From NCBI RefSeq assembly GCF_000488255.1, contig NZ_KI530745.1:496001-560000 (forward strand): a stretch of DNA of 64,000 nt, read 5' to 3'. A program made the translations under genes and the position numbers. The notes beneath the pieces are model-generated. The model was not told the DNA's origin, made no database searches, and saw only the letters and a program-made list of their open reading frames with translations. The stretch is from Acinetobacter indicus CIP 110367. GTDB taxonomy: Bacteria; Pseudomonadota; Gammaproteobacteria; Pseudomonadales; Moraxellaceae. Shown here piece by piece: positions 46,032 through 53,895 of the stretch; positions within the stretch are counted from its first letter, which is position 1, and each line of letters opens with the position of its first letter.

Positions 46032-46116
46032 GGGGGCGTGGCGAAATTGGTAGACGCACTGGATTTAGGTTCCAGCGCTGCGAGGCGTGAGAGTTCGAGT
46101 CTCTCCGCCCCCACCA
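46032..46116 (+). tRNA. tRNA-Leu (anticodon UAG), copy 2
   Basis: Identical over all 85 bases to the copy at 45801-45885, 231 bases downstream. The identity also extends four bases past the CCA. Confidence 0.96.
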
Positions 46117-46201
46117 CTCAAAATCAGCAAGGTTTAACTTCTTGCTTTTTTGGTGAACCGGCCAGCTTGAGTATTTCTTCAAAAAATTGGCATCTTTATA
46201 T

Positions 46202-46286
46202 GGGGATGTGGCGGAATTGGTAGACGCACTGTGTTCAGGTCGCAGCGCCGCAAGGTGTAAGAGTTCGAGTCTCTTCATCCCCACCA
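46202..46286 (+). tRNA. tRNA-Leu (anticodon CAG)
   Basis: 85 bases with encoded CCA. The acceptor is GGGGATG/CATCCCC, and the anticodon stem CTGTG/CGCAG with loop TTCAGGT gives CAG, reading CUG codons. It has the long variable arm of leucine tRNAs. Confidence 0.96.
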
Positions 46287-46293
46287 AATTTTG

Positions 46294-46348
46294 AAAAAGC
46301 AGGGCAGATGTCCTGCTTTTTTATTGCCTGTTATTTTGTCAGGCTTTT
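46294..46348 (+). terminator. Terminator(s) of the tRNA cluster
   Basis: AAAAAGCAGG and CCTGCTTTTT flank an eight-base loop and end in Ts (46294-46322). A second weak hairpin, GCCTG-N9-CAGGC followed by TTTT, extends to 46348. Confidence 0.8.
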
Positions 46349-46360
46349 ATCCTACCCAAA

Positions 46361-46395
46361 GAAAAGCCCGCAGAACAGACGGTTCAACGGGCTCA
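46361..46395 (-). terminator. Terminator of the small gene at 46445
   Basis: AGCCCG and CGGGCT flank an inner GAAC/GTTC pair; on the minus strand the stem is followed by TTTTC. It is 50 bases past the stop of the small gene. Confidence 0.65.
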
Positions 46396-46444
46396 AGTTA
46401 TGAGAACACTTTATTTTTCTCGATCAAAGAGTGCGTAAACGAAT

Positions 46445-46648
46445 TCAGGCTTTTAAGTGGTCCTCAAATTCTTCACCGAGTTGTACCGCCAGCGCATTGC
46501 CGGCCAGTTCACCAGTAACCAGACCATATTCTTTTTTAAAACTAAAGGTAAAACCACGGCCATCGGCTAAATTTTTGACTGAATATCCCAGTTTTTCTAA
46601 CCAAATACGAAAGGCAATTAAATTTTTAGCTTTTACCACTTTTTTCAC
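46445..46648 (-). CDS. Small protein of unknown function
   Basis: The 67-residue product (MKKVVKAKNLIAFRIWLEKLGYSVKN... start) begins with GTG and is preceded by the strong ribosome-binding site AAGGGAG. It is basic at the N-terminus and more acidic at the end, with no signal peptide or membrane segment. No family was recognised, but the site quality and the downstream terminator support a real gene. Confidence 0.7.
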   Translation of the reverse strand: MKKVVKAKNLIAFRIWLEKLGYSVKNLADGRGFTFSFKKEYGLVTGELAGNALAVQLGEEFEDHLKA

Positions 46649-47101
46649 GAGTGTACTCCCTTATCTTCAATAAAGTATAGATATGGTTATATCAAGATTT
46701 TTTAAAGGGCAAAATTCAAGAGTGTGTCAAAAAATATTGAGACTGATGATTTTTGCAGCAAAAAATCCAGAATTTGAGCGCCTAAAAAACGTGTATTGAT
46801 GAATAAATCAGCAGAATTTTAAGCAAATTTTAAATTAATTGATTGATATATTTGATGTATTTTTATTCTAAATTTTCAATATTATTCATTGGCTATTTTA
46901 GCCGGCTTGAAATAATTTGTTAAATATTGATGACAACAGATCTTTAAGTATTTCTTACAACCTCGGCCTAGCGCGAGATAAAAAGCTGTAGAGATCTGTG
47001 CCTGCTATGATCGTATGCGCTGAGTGATTGATGGCTTTATTTTCAGCCATCGCGGGCGTGGAGATCGGGTATCATAAAGCACAGCAACAGGAGTGAGTAA
47101 G
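46649..47101. other. AT-rich gene-free region
   Basis: About 450 bases without a supported gene. It contains the promoter area of the small minus-strand gene and, near 46936 and 46992, an inverted pair ACAGATCT/AGATCTGT. GATGGCT and AGCCATC form a 7 bp inverted repeat at 47030-47051. AGGAG at 47089-47093 serves the next gene. I see no RNA gene. Confidence 0.5.
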
Positions 47102-47374
47102 ATGACGCCAAATACCATTGAAGCTGACGTACCGCAGGCCATTCAACAGATGCAGCAACAGGGCCAAACCCCGGTGGCGGTCATGTTGGGCCACGAAGAC
47201 TGGCTGGTCTTTGCCGAACAATCGCAGGTGGCCTACACTCCATTTGGCAGTGCACGTCGTTATCAACCAGCATTGGGCGGCTTGTTGCTGGTACGCATTG
47301 ATGAAATGAATGCGGTACGTGTGGTGACACAGACCGAGCTGGATACGAATGCGGCCAGTCACCAGCTGTTATAA
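47102..47374 (+). CDS. Small protein of unknown function
   Basis: The 90-residue product starts at the ATG 47102, eight bases after AGGAG; a GTG nine bases earlier overlaps that site. It has a Gln-rich N-terminal third and a beta-rich middle (GLLLVRIDEMNAVRVV). It has no signal peptide or cysteine. No family was recognised. It is convergent with gloB, whose stop is 15 bases away. Confidence 0.68.
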   Translation: MTPNTIEADVPQAIQQMQQQGQTPVAVMLGHEDWLVFAEQSQVAYTPFGSARRYQPALGGLLLVRIDEMNAVRVVTQTELDTNAASHQLL

Positions 47375-47389
47375 ACCGGTTAAACCGCT

Positions 47390-48124
47390 TTAAAAATTAT
47401 CTTTCATTTCACGTAATTTTTGGAATTCTTCGACGCTGTCCACCCGTAAAAAAGGATTGGTCTGCAGTTCCAGTTCAATCGTACTTGGCAAGGTCGGCTG
47501 ATTTAACAGGCGTAAATCTTCCACCTGCTGATAACGCTGTTGCAGCGCCAGATTATCCGGTTCAACATGCAGGGCAAATTTAGCATTGGACAGGGTATAT
47601 TCGTGGGTGCAGTACACTTGGGTGCGTGCCGGTAATGCCGCCAGACGGTTTAAAGAGTGATACATCTGCTCAAAGGTGCCTTCAAAAACACGGCCGCAGC
47701 CCATGGCAAACAGGGTGTCACCGCAAAACAGGGTGTCGATGGCATCCATAAAATACACAATATGCCCCAAGGTATGGCCGGGAACCGCCAGTACATCCAC
47801 CTGCAGGTCATGAAATTTAAAATGGGCTTCATGCTGCAAAGGATGGGTGATAAACGGGATTTTACTCAGCTCTTCGCGTGGGCCATACACTGGAATATTG
47901 CGGGATTGCAGCAGTTCCGGCACACCTCCAATATGGTCTTTATGCCAGTGAGTCAGCCAGATCTGGCTTAAATTTAAACCATGCTCATGGCAATACTGTT
48001 CCACCGGTTCGGCTTCGGTGGGATCGACCACAATCACATCTCTGGATGTGGTATGTTCCAGCAGCCAAATATAATTCTGTAGCTGGTTCTGAATATCCAG
48101 CAGATGCACTTTATAGTTGCTCAT
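47390..48124 (-). CDS. gloB: Hydroxyacylglutathione hydrolase (glyoxalase II)
   Basis: The 244-residue metallo-beta-lactamase-fold enzyme hydrolyses S-lactoylglutathione to lactate and glutathione. The metal motif is THWHKDHIGG (around residue 57-66), then GHTLGHIVYF and CGDTLFAMGCGRVFEGT. The C-terminal glutathione-binding helix ends in LELQTNPFLRVD. Length matches the GloB family. The usual second His of THxHxDH is present. Confidence 0.94.
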   Translation of the reverse strand: MSNYKVHLLDIQNQLQNYIWLLEHTTSRDVIVVDPTEAEPVEQYCHEHGLNLSQIWLTHWHKDHIGGVPELLQSRNIPVYGPREELSKIPFITHPLQHEAHFKFHDLQVDVLAVPGHTLGHIVYFMDAIDTLFCGDTLFAMGCGRVFEGTFEQMYHSLNRLAALPARTQVYCTHEYTLSNAKFALHVEPDNLALQQRYQQVEDLRLLNQPTLPSTIELELQTNPFLRVDSVEEFQKLREMKDNF

Positions 48125-48253
48125 CCCTCACCCCCACATAATATGATGCCCAGTATAGCCTGAAAGCGATGTTGTCGTCGCTGTGTATCCAAAATTGATC
48201 TTTGACTGAAAAGGTCTACAATAAGCCACGTTTCAATTTTCCCCTGCGCGTTC

Positions 48254-50230
48254 ATGAGTTTTGCCTATCGCGCCGATATTGACGGTTTAAGAGCGATTGC
48301 CGTCCTGTTGGTGATTTTTAATCATATTGGCCTGTCTATTTTCCCCGGTGGTTATATTGGCGTCGATATTTTCTTTGTGATTTCAGGTTATTTAATTACC
48401 TTAATTTTAAGCAAAGAAATCCAGAACCAGACTTTCTCGATCGGTCGCTTTTATAAAAAGCGGGTGGTGCGTTTGGCACCGGCCTATTTTACTGCACTGA
48501 GTGTGGTGAGTCTGGTGGCCTGGCAGGTGATGCTGCCCGATGAGCTGAGCCGTTATTTTGACAGTGTCTTTTATGCTACGTTTCTGATGGCCAATATTTA
48601 TATGCAGCGTGAAGTCGGCGATTACTTCAGTCAGAGTGTTAATGAAGTGCCGCTGCTGCATTTATGGTCGTTGGGTGTTGAAGAGCAGTTCTATATTTTC
48701 TGGCCATTGATTCTGTTGTGTTTTATCAAAAAAAGTAACCGGAAATGGGGCCTGCTGATAGTCGGGTCTTTTATTCTCATGTCGTTGCTGTATGCGCAGC
48801 AGCAGTTGAGCGTGAATGCCGAGAAAGCCTATTACAGCATGCCGGTCCGCGCCTTCGAACTGCTCTTGGGGGCGCTGATCTGCTTTTTGCCACAAATGAA
48901 ATGGTCAAAATGGCTGGCGCAAACGCTGGTCTGGGGTTGTTTGGCGCTATTATTAGGCACGGCAATGTGGTTTGATCATGCCACACCATTTCCGGGCGCA
49001 ATGGCGCTGATTCCATGTCTGGCAACAGCATTGATTAATTATATCGGTCAGAGCGTGCAGTCGCAGAATGTGGTACTGACCAACCGTTTTAGCCTCTGGA
49101 TGGGCAAAATTTCCTATCCTTTATATTTATGGCACTGGCCGGTAATTGTACTGTTCAGTATCTATATGCTACCGGTTAATGCCGGTTATCAGCTGGCTAT
49201 GGTGCTGCTCAGTATCGCGCTGGCCTATCTGACTTATCGTTATATTGAACAGCCGAGCAAAGGTTTTGTGATGGCTGCCAATTACAAGGTCATTCTGAGC
49301 GGTTTTGTGGCGCCGGCGCTCTGTTTTATTGGCGTGGCGCAGCTGGTCAGTCAGCATCAGGGTTTTCCGGAGCGCCTAAGTCCGCAAGTGCAAAACCAGA
49401 TGGCAGCCTTAAATTCGTTTGCGCATGGCATCCGGCAGAAATGTCACAGCTTTCCCAATCCTGAAACGCTGGCCAATCCGAAAGACTGTATGCTGGGCGT
49501 GGAAAAGCCGCAGATTGATTTTATGCTGATTGGTGATTCACATGCCAACAGCTATACCGGACTGCTGGATGTCTGGGCCAAAGATGCTGGACTGCGCGGC
49601 TATGACAGCACTCAGGACACCACCATTTATTTACCCGGTGTTCAGCGTGGCCGTGGTGAGCATGAAGTGGCTGCCTTTCAAGCCCGCAATGATGCCATTG
49701 AGGCCCATTTAAAGCAGCATCATTATCAATTTGTGGTGATGTCAGCCGCCTTTAGCCAGTATCTGGATGCCGGGCATGATCTGCATCGGAGCGCAGAAGA
49801 GGACAGTCAGGTCGCGGATCATTTAGACAGTTATTTTGCCGGTTTACAGGCCGCGGTAGATAGTGCGCTGGCCAGCAGCGAACATGTGGTGATGCTGATG
49901 GATGTCCCGGTGATTGATCCGGATCAGGCCAATTGCTCATTACGCCGTGAATGGCTGGGGATTGAGCGTGAATGCGCGGTGTCGGCAGAGGAGTTCCAGC
50001 AGAGCAATGCACCAATTTATCAGTGGATGAGCGAATTGCAGCAGCAGTATCCGCAACTGATTGTGGTCGAGCCGACCAAGGTGCTGTGTGATGCACAGCA
50101 ATGTGATTTAAGTGTCGAGGGGACGCCGCTGTACCGGAATCAGGATGATGATCATCTCAGTTTTAAAGGTTCGGAAGCGCTGGGGCAGGCCTATTTACAG
50201 CAATACGGCAATCCGCTGAAATCGCTTTAA
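48254..50230 (+). CDS. OafA/YrhL-type acyltransferase with SGNH domain
   Basis: The 658-residue protein has the acyltransferase-3 membrane domain (about 1-370; YRADIDGLRAIAVLLVI then GGYIGVDIFFVISGYLIT), with roughly ten transmembrane segments, and a periplasmic SGNH hydrolase-like domain. The latter has GDSHANS (about residue 425) and DDDHLSFKGSEAL near the end, the Ser and Asp-His motifs. Such proteins O-acetylate surface glycans such as LPS O-antigen or peptidoglycan. The acceptor is unknown. Confidence 0.9.
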   Translation: MSFAYRADIDGLRAIAVLLVIFNHIGLSIFPGGYIGVDIFFVISGYLITLILSKEIQNQTFSIGRFYKKRVVRLAPAYFTALSVVSLVAWQVMLPDELSRYFDSVFYATFLMANIYMQREVGDYFSQSVNEVPLLHLWSLGVEEQFYIFWPLILLCFIKKSNRKWGLLIVGSFILMSLLYAQQQLSVNAEKAYYSMPVRAFELLLGALICFLPQMKWSKWLAQTLVWGCLALLLGTAMWFDHATPFPGAMALIPCLATALINYIGQSVQSQNVVLTNRFSLWMGKISYPLYLWHWPVIVLFSIYMLPVNAGYQLAMVLLSIALAYLTYRYIEQPSKGFVMAANYKVILSGFVAPALCFIGVAQLVSQHQGFPERLSPQVQNQMAALNSFAHGIRQKCHSFPNPETLANPKDCMLGVEKPQIDFMLIGDSHANSYTGLLDVWAKDAGLRGYDSTQDTTIYLPGVQRGRGEHEVAAFQARNDAIEAHLKQHHYQFVVMSAAFSQYLDAGHDLHRSAEEDSQVADHLDSYFAGLQAAVDSALASSEHVVMLMDVPVIDPDQANCSLRREWLGIERECAVSAEEFQQSNAPIYQWMSELQQQYPQLIVVEPTKVLCDAQQCDLSVEGTPLYRNQDDDHLSFKGSEALGQAYLQQYGNPLKSL

Positions 50231-50246
50231 TCTTTCTCGTCTGCAT

Positions 50247-50278
50247 AAAAAAGCCGTGAATTGATCACGGCTTTTTTA
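50247..50278. terminator. Bidirectional terminator between the acyltransferase and alaA genes
   Basis: AAAAAAGCCGTGA and TCACGGCTTTTTT flank a five-base loop between convergent genes. Confidence 0.9.
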
Positions 50279-50290
50279 TTGTATTTCAGC

Positions 50291-51523
50291 TTAGCGGATT
50301 TTCGCCAGAAAACGGCCCAAGCGGCTAAGCGCTTCACGCAATTCATTTTCAGCCGGCAGGAACACCACACGGAAATGATCTGGGGTTGGCCAGTTAAAGC
50401 CGGTGCCTTGAACCAGTAGCACTTTCTCGGCTTTCAGGAAATCCAGCATCAGTTTTTCATCATCTTCAATCGCGTAGACATTCGGGTCCAGTTTCGGGAA
50501 GCAGTACATCGCACCTTCTGGCTTGACGCAAGACACACCTGGAATCTCGTTCAGCATTTCCCAGGCAATATTGCGCTGTTCATACAGACGGCCACCCGGA
50601 CGGATCAGGTCATTAATTGACTGATAGCCACCAAGCGCGGTCTGAATCGCATATTGCGCCTGATGGTTGGCACACAGACGCATAGAGGCCAGCATGTCCA
50701 GACCTTCAATATAGTCGGCTGCGCGTGAACGGTCGCCAGTAATGGCCATCCAGCCAGAACGGTAGCCGGCAATACGGTAGGCTTTAGATAAACCGTTGAA
50801 TGAAATACACAGCTGATCACCCGCAAGGGCTGCAACCGACACATGCTCAATGCCGTCATACACGATTTTGTCGTAAATTTCGTCGGCGAATAAAATCAGG
50901 TCATATTTTTTTGCCAGCGCGACAATCTGTTCCAGCACATGACGTGGATAAACCGCACCGGTCGGGTTGTTCGGGTTAATAATCACAATACCGCGGGTAT
51001 TGGGTGTGATTTTGCTTTCCATATCGGCCAGATCTGGATACCAGTGATTTTCTTCATCACATTTATAGTGAATGGCTGTACCACCCGACAGATTGACTGC
51101 CGCCGTCCACAGTGGATAGTCTGGCATTGGAATCAGCATTTCATCGCCATCATCCAGCAGGCCTTGCATGGCCATTACGATTAGCTCAGACACGCCATTG
51201 CCGATATAGACATCATTAACGTGCAGGTCAAAAATACCTTTTTGCTGATAATACTGGCAAATAGCCTTACGTGCCGGGAAAATCCCTTTGGAGTCGGTAT
51301 AACCGACTGCATTTGGCAGGTTCAGCGCCACATCGTTAATAATTTCCTGCGGGGCTTCAAAGCCGAAGGGGGCGGGGTTACCAATATTCAGTTTAATAAT
51401 TTTATGGCCGGCCTCTTCCATTTCATTGGCCGCTCGTAACACAGGTCCGCGAATGTCGTAGCATACATGCTCGAGTTTTGAGGATTTTTTAATTTCGCGA
51501 GGAGTCGTGTTACCTGTGGACAT
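50291..51523 (-). CDS. alaA: Alanine aminotransferase (AlaA-like)
   Basis: A 410-residue class I PLP aminotransferase. The PLP-binding lysine lies in SFNGLSKAYRIAGYRSGW. The NIGNPAPFGFEAP start and the NPNNPTGAVYP motif match the AlaA group, which transfers amino groups between glutamate and pyruvate. The start at ATG 51523 follows GGATGGA; the upstream in-frame TTG at 51535 is not needed. AlaA is distinct from the aspartate aminotransferase group by its N-terminal residues. Confidence 0.88.
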   Translation of the reverse strand: MSTGNTTPREIKKSSKLEHVCYDIRGPVLRAANEMEEAGHKIIKLNIGNPAPFGFEAPQEIINDVALNLPNAVGYTDSKGIFPARKAICQYYQQKGIFDLHVNDVYIGNGVSELIVMAMQGLLDDGDEMLIPMPDYPLWTAAVNLSGGTAIHYKCDEENHWYPDLADMESKITPNTRGIVIINPNNPTGAVYPRHVLEQIVALAKKYDLILFADEIYDKIVYDGIEHVSVAALAGDQLCISFNGLSKAYRIAGYRSGWMAITGDRSRAADYIEGLDMLASMRLCANHQAQYAIQTALGGYQSINDLIRPGGRLYEQRNIAWEMLNEIPGVSCVKPEGAMYCFPKLDPNVYAIEDDEKLMLDFLKAEKVLLVQGTGFNWPTPDHFRVVFLPAENELREALSRLGRFLAKIR

Positions 51524-51678
51524 AATTCCATCCAATTATATGTTTCTGTTAGCAAAAAATAGATTACGCAATTATCACAATCTATACTGAAATTTAGCTA
51601 GATATTTTGCAAGCTCTAGCGTAAATATGGAAGTACTGAAGCATGACATTGAATGTCAAAGATTTAAAGGAGTTAGTG

Positions 51679-52098
51679 ATGGGAAAACTCAATAAAACAG
51701 ACCGAGAATGGCAAAGAGAGTTATCACCAGAAGAGTTTCGGATTACACGACAAAAAGGAACCGAACCGGCCTTTACAGGGAAATACTGGAACAGCAAACA
51801 GGATGGGGTGTATGTGTGCCGTTGCTGTGGAGAAGCCTTATTTTCTTCCGACACCAAATACGACAGTGGCAGTGGCTGGCCAAGTTTCTACCGTCCAATT
51901 GCCCCGGGGGTCGTGGAAGAACATAACGATCAGTCGCATGGCATGGTACGTACCGAAATTGTCTGTCATCATTGTGATGCACATTTGGGCCATGTTTTTG
52001 ATGATGGACCGCAACCGACCGGCTTGCGCTATTGCGTCAACTCGGCATCATTAGAGCTAAAAACACAAGAAAAAAGTGATGAGGAAACCTATCCATGA
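51679..52098 (+). CDS. msrB: Peptide methionine-(R)-S-oxide reductase
   Basis: The 139-residue MsrB repairs the R-diastereomer of methionine sulfoxide in proteins. Zinc ligands are the two CxxC motifs CRCCGE and [10 protein letters not shown], and the catalytic residue is the Cys of RYCVNSASL. The ATG at 51679 is six bases after AAAGGAG. The stop overlaps the ATG of gpx by four bases, so the two are translated together as an oxidative-damage module. Confidence 0.95.
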   Translation: MGKLNKTDREWQRELSPEEFRITRQKGTEPAFTGKYWNSKQDGVYVCRCCGEALFSSDTKYDSGSGWPSFYRPIAPGVVEEHNDQSHGMVRTEIVCHHCDAHLGHVFDDGPQPTGLRYCVNSASLELKTQEKSDEETYP

Positions 52099-52577
52099 CC
52101 AACATTTATCAGTTTGAGGCTGAGTTGTTAGATGGGAAAAATAAATCATTTGCCGATTATGAAGGCAAGGTTTTATTGGTGGTGAATACCGCCAGCAAAT
52201 GCGGTTTTACCCCGCAGTTTGCCGGACTGGAAAAGCTCTATGAAAAATATAAGTCCCAAGGCTTTGAGGTGCTCGGCTTTCCCTGTAACCAGTTTGGTAG
52301 CCAGGACCCCGGTTCCAATGAGCAGATCGGGGCCTTTTGCCAGAAAAATTATGGGGTCAGCTTTCCCATGTTTGCCAAGGTTGATGTTAAAGGCCCGGAA
52401 GCACACGCAATTTTCCGTTATTTAACCAATAACAGCAAAGGCATTCTGGGCAATGGCATCAAGTGGAACTTTACCAAGTTTTTAATTGGCAAAGATGGCA
52501 AAGTACTGAATCGCTATGCACCAACCACCAAGCCGGATGCGCTGGAACAGGATATTGAACAGGCTTTACAGGGTTAA
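52095..52577 (+). CDS. Glutathione peroxidase-family protein
   Basis: The 160-residue thioredoxin-fold peroxidase has the three family motifs [11 protein letters not shown] (with catalytic cysteine, not selenocysteine), GFPCNQFG and WNFTKFLI. It probably reduces hydroperoxides with thioredoxin rather than glutathione, as for BtuE-like proteins. It overlaps msrB by four bases. Confidence 0.93.
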   Translation: MTNIYQFEAELLDGKNKSFADYEGKVLLVVNTASKCGFTPQFAGLEKLYEKYKSQGFEVLGFPCNQFGSQDPGSNEQIGAFCQKNYGVSFPMFAKVDVKGPEAHAIFRYLTNNSKGILGNGIKWNFTKFLIGKDGKVLNRYAPTTKPDALEQDIEQALQG

Positions 52578-52661
52578 GATAGGGCAGATGATTTCAGCAT
52601 CAGCTTTAATGTTAGGGATGATGCTTATCCACGCAAACAGTGTTTAGTCCTGCCTAAAATG

Positions 52662-52690
52662 AAAAATCCACTCAATAGAGTGGATTTTTT
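52662..52690. terminator. Bidirectional terminator between gpx and dapC
   Basis: AAAAATCCACTC-AATA-GAGTGGATTTTT is a clean stem with flanking A and T tracts, between convergent genes. Confidence 0.9.
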
Positions 52691-52701
52691 AATATCAGCA
52701 T

Positions 52702-53871
52702 TTACAAAATCGCTTTGAGGCGCTGAATCACCTGTTCGCACTGGGCAATATCGGCCACCAAGGCTAAACGGACATGGTTTTCACCCGGATTCCCTTGCTC
52801 AGTTTCACGCGATAAATACCGGCCCGGCAATACTTTAATATGCGCTTTTTCCATCAGCATTTTGGCAAAGGCTTCATCATTATCAACTTTGAGCCAGTAA
52901 TAGAAACCGGCGTCCGGTTTTTGAAAAGGGAGTAGCTGCCCCAGCTCGCTTTGGAACAAGTCAAATTTGGCGCGGTATTGCACGCGGTTGTCTTCAACGT
53001 GCTGCTCATCATCCCAAGCCGCAATAGAGGCCAGTTGATGCTGTACTGGCATGGCTGCACCGTGATAGGTACGGTATTGCAAATACGGTTTCAGTAAATC
53101 GGCATCGCCAGCCACAAAGCCTGAACGCATCCCCGGCAGATTGGAACGCTTGGACAGCGAATGGAAAACCACGCAGTTTTTATAGTCATCTCGGCCCATT
53201 TCGGCACAAACTTCGAGCAGGCCAGTTGGTGCTTCATCAAACCACAGCTCTGAATAGCATTCATCCGAGGCAATTACAAAACCGTATTGATCGGACAGCG
53301 CAATCAGCTTTTTAAACTGGTCTTTGGACAGTACCGCACCGGTCGGGTTGCCCGGCGTACAGACAAATAGCAAGGCGGTTTTTTCCCAGACTTCGGCCGG
53401 CACGGCATCAAAGTTACCTAAATACTGGTTGTCTTCGGTACAGTTAATGAAATACGGTTTGGCCCCAGCCAGCAAGGTTGCGCCTTCATAAATCTGGTAA
53501 AACGGGTTTGGTATCACCACATACGGTGCATCTTCACGTTTCACCAGTGCCTGTACAAAAGAGAAAATGGCTTCACGGGTACCTGAAACCGGTAAAACAT
53601 GGCGATCTGCACTGATGCTGTTCAGCTTGAAACGGCGACTCAGCCACTGGGCAATACTGTGGCGTAATTCAGGCAGACCCTTGCTGTTCGGGTAAGTCGA
53701 TAAATGCTGGAAGTTGTCAATAATGGCCTGTTTTACAAATTCCGGCGCCGGGTGCTTTGGTTCTCCAATCGAGAGGGGAATCAGCGGTAAATCGGCCGGT
53801 TGTATATCCTGAAAAAGTCGGTTTAACTTTTCAAACGGATAAGGGTGCAATAAAGACAAACTTGAGTTCAT
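52702..53871 (-). CDS. dapC: Succinyldiaminopimelate transaminase
   Basis: The 389-residue PLP aminotransferase has its lysine in HSLSKRSNLPGMRSGF and NPTGAVL as the nucleotide-like motif. It converts N-succinyl-2-amino-6-ketopimelate in lysine and peptidoglycan synthesis. The gene order glnD then dapC, 24 bases apart, supports the DapC assignment, since argD can replace it in other species. Motif and length match the family. Confidence 0.9.
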   Translation of the reverse strand: MNSSLSLLHPYPFEKLNRLFQDIQPADLPLIPLSIGEPKHPAPEFVKQAIIDNFQHLSTYPNSKGLPELRHSIAQWLSRRFKLNSISADRHVLPVSGTREAIFSFVQALVKREDAPYVVIPNPFYQIYEGATLLAGAKPYFINCTEDNQYLGNFDAVPAEVWEKTALLFVCTPGNPTGAVLSKDQFKKLIALSDQYGFVIASDECYSELWFDEAPTGLLEVCAEMGRDDYKNCVVFHSLSKRSNLPGMRSGFVAGDADLLKPYLQYRTYHGAAMPVQHQLASIAAWDDEQHVEDNRVQYRAKFDLFQSELGQLLPFQKPDAGFYYWLKVDNDEAFAKMLMEKAHIKVLPGRYLSRETEQGNPGENHVRLALVADIAQCEQVIQRLKAIL

Positions 53872-53895
53872 GTAATCGTTACCGATAGGTTGATG

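Noticed and set aside
45801..46286. tRNA cluster as an attachment site for an integrated element
   Set aside because: No integrase or foreign gene block follows; the duplicated sequence is an entire tRNA gene, not a partial 3' end.
45964..46287. Minus-strand open frame across the tRNA cluster
   Set aside because: It lies over three tRNA genes and has no protein-like character; this is a common false gene.
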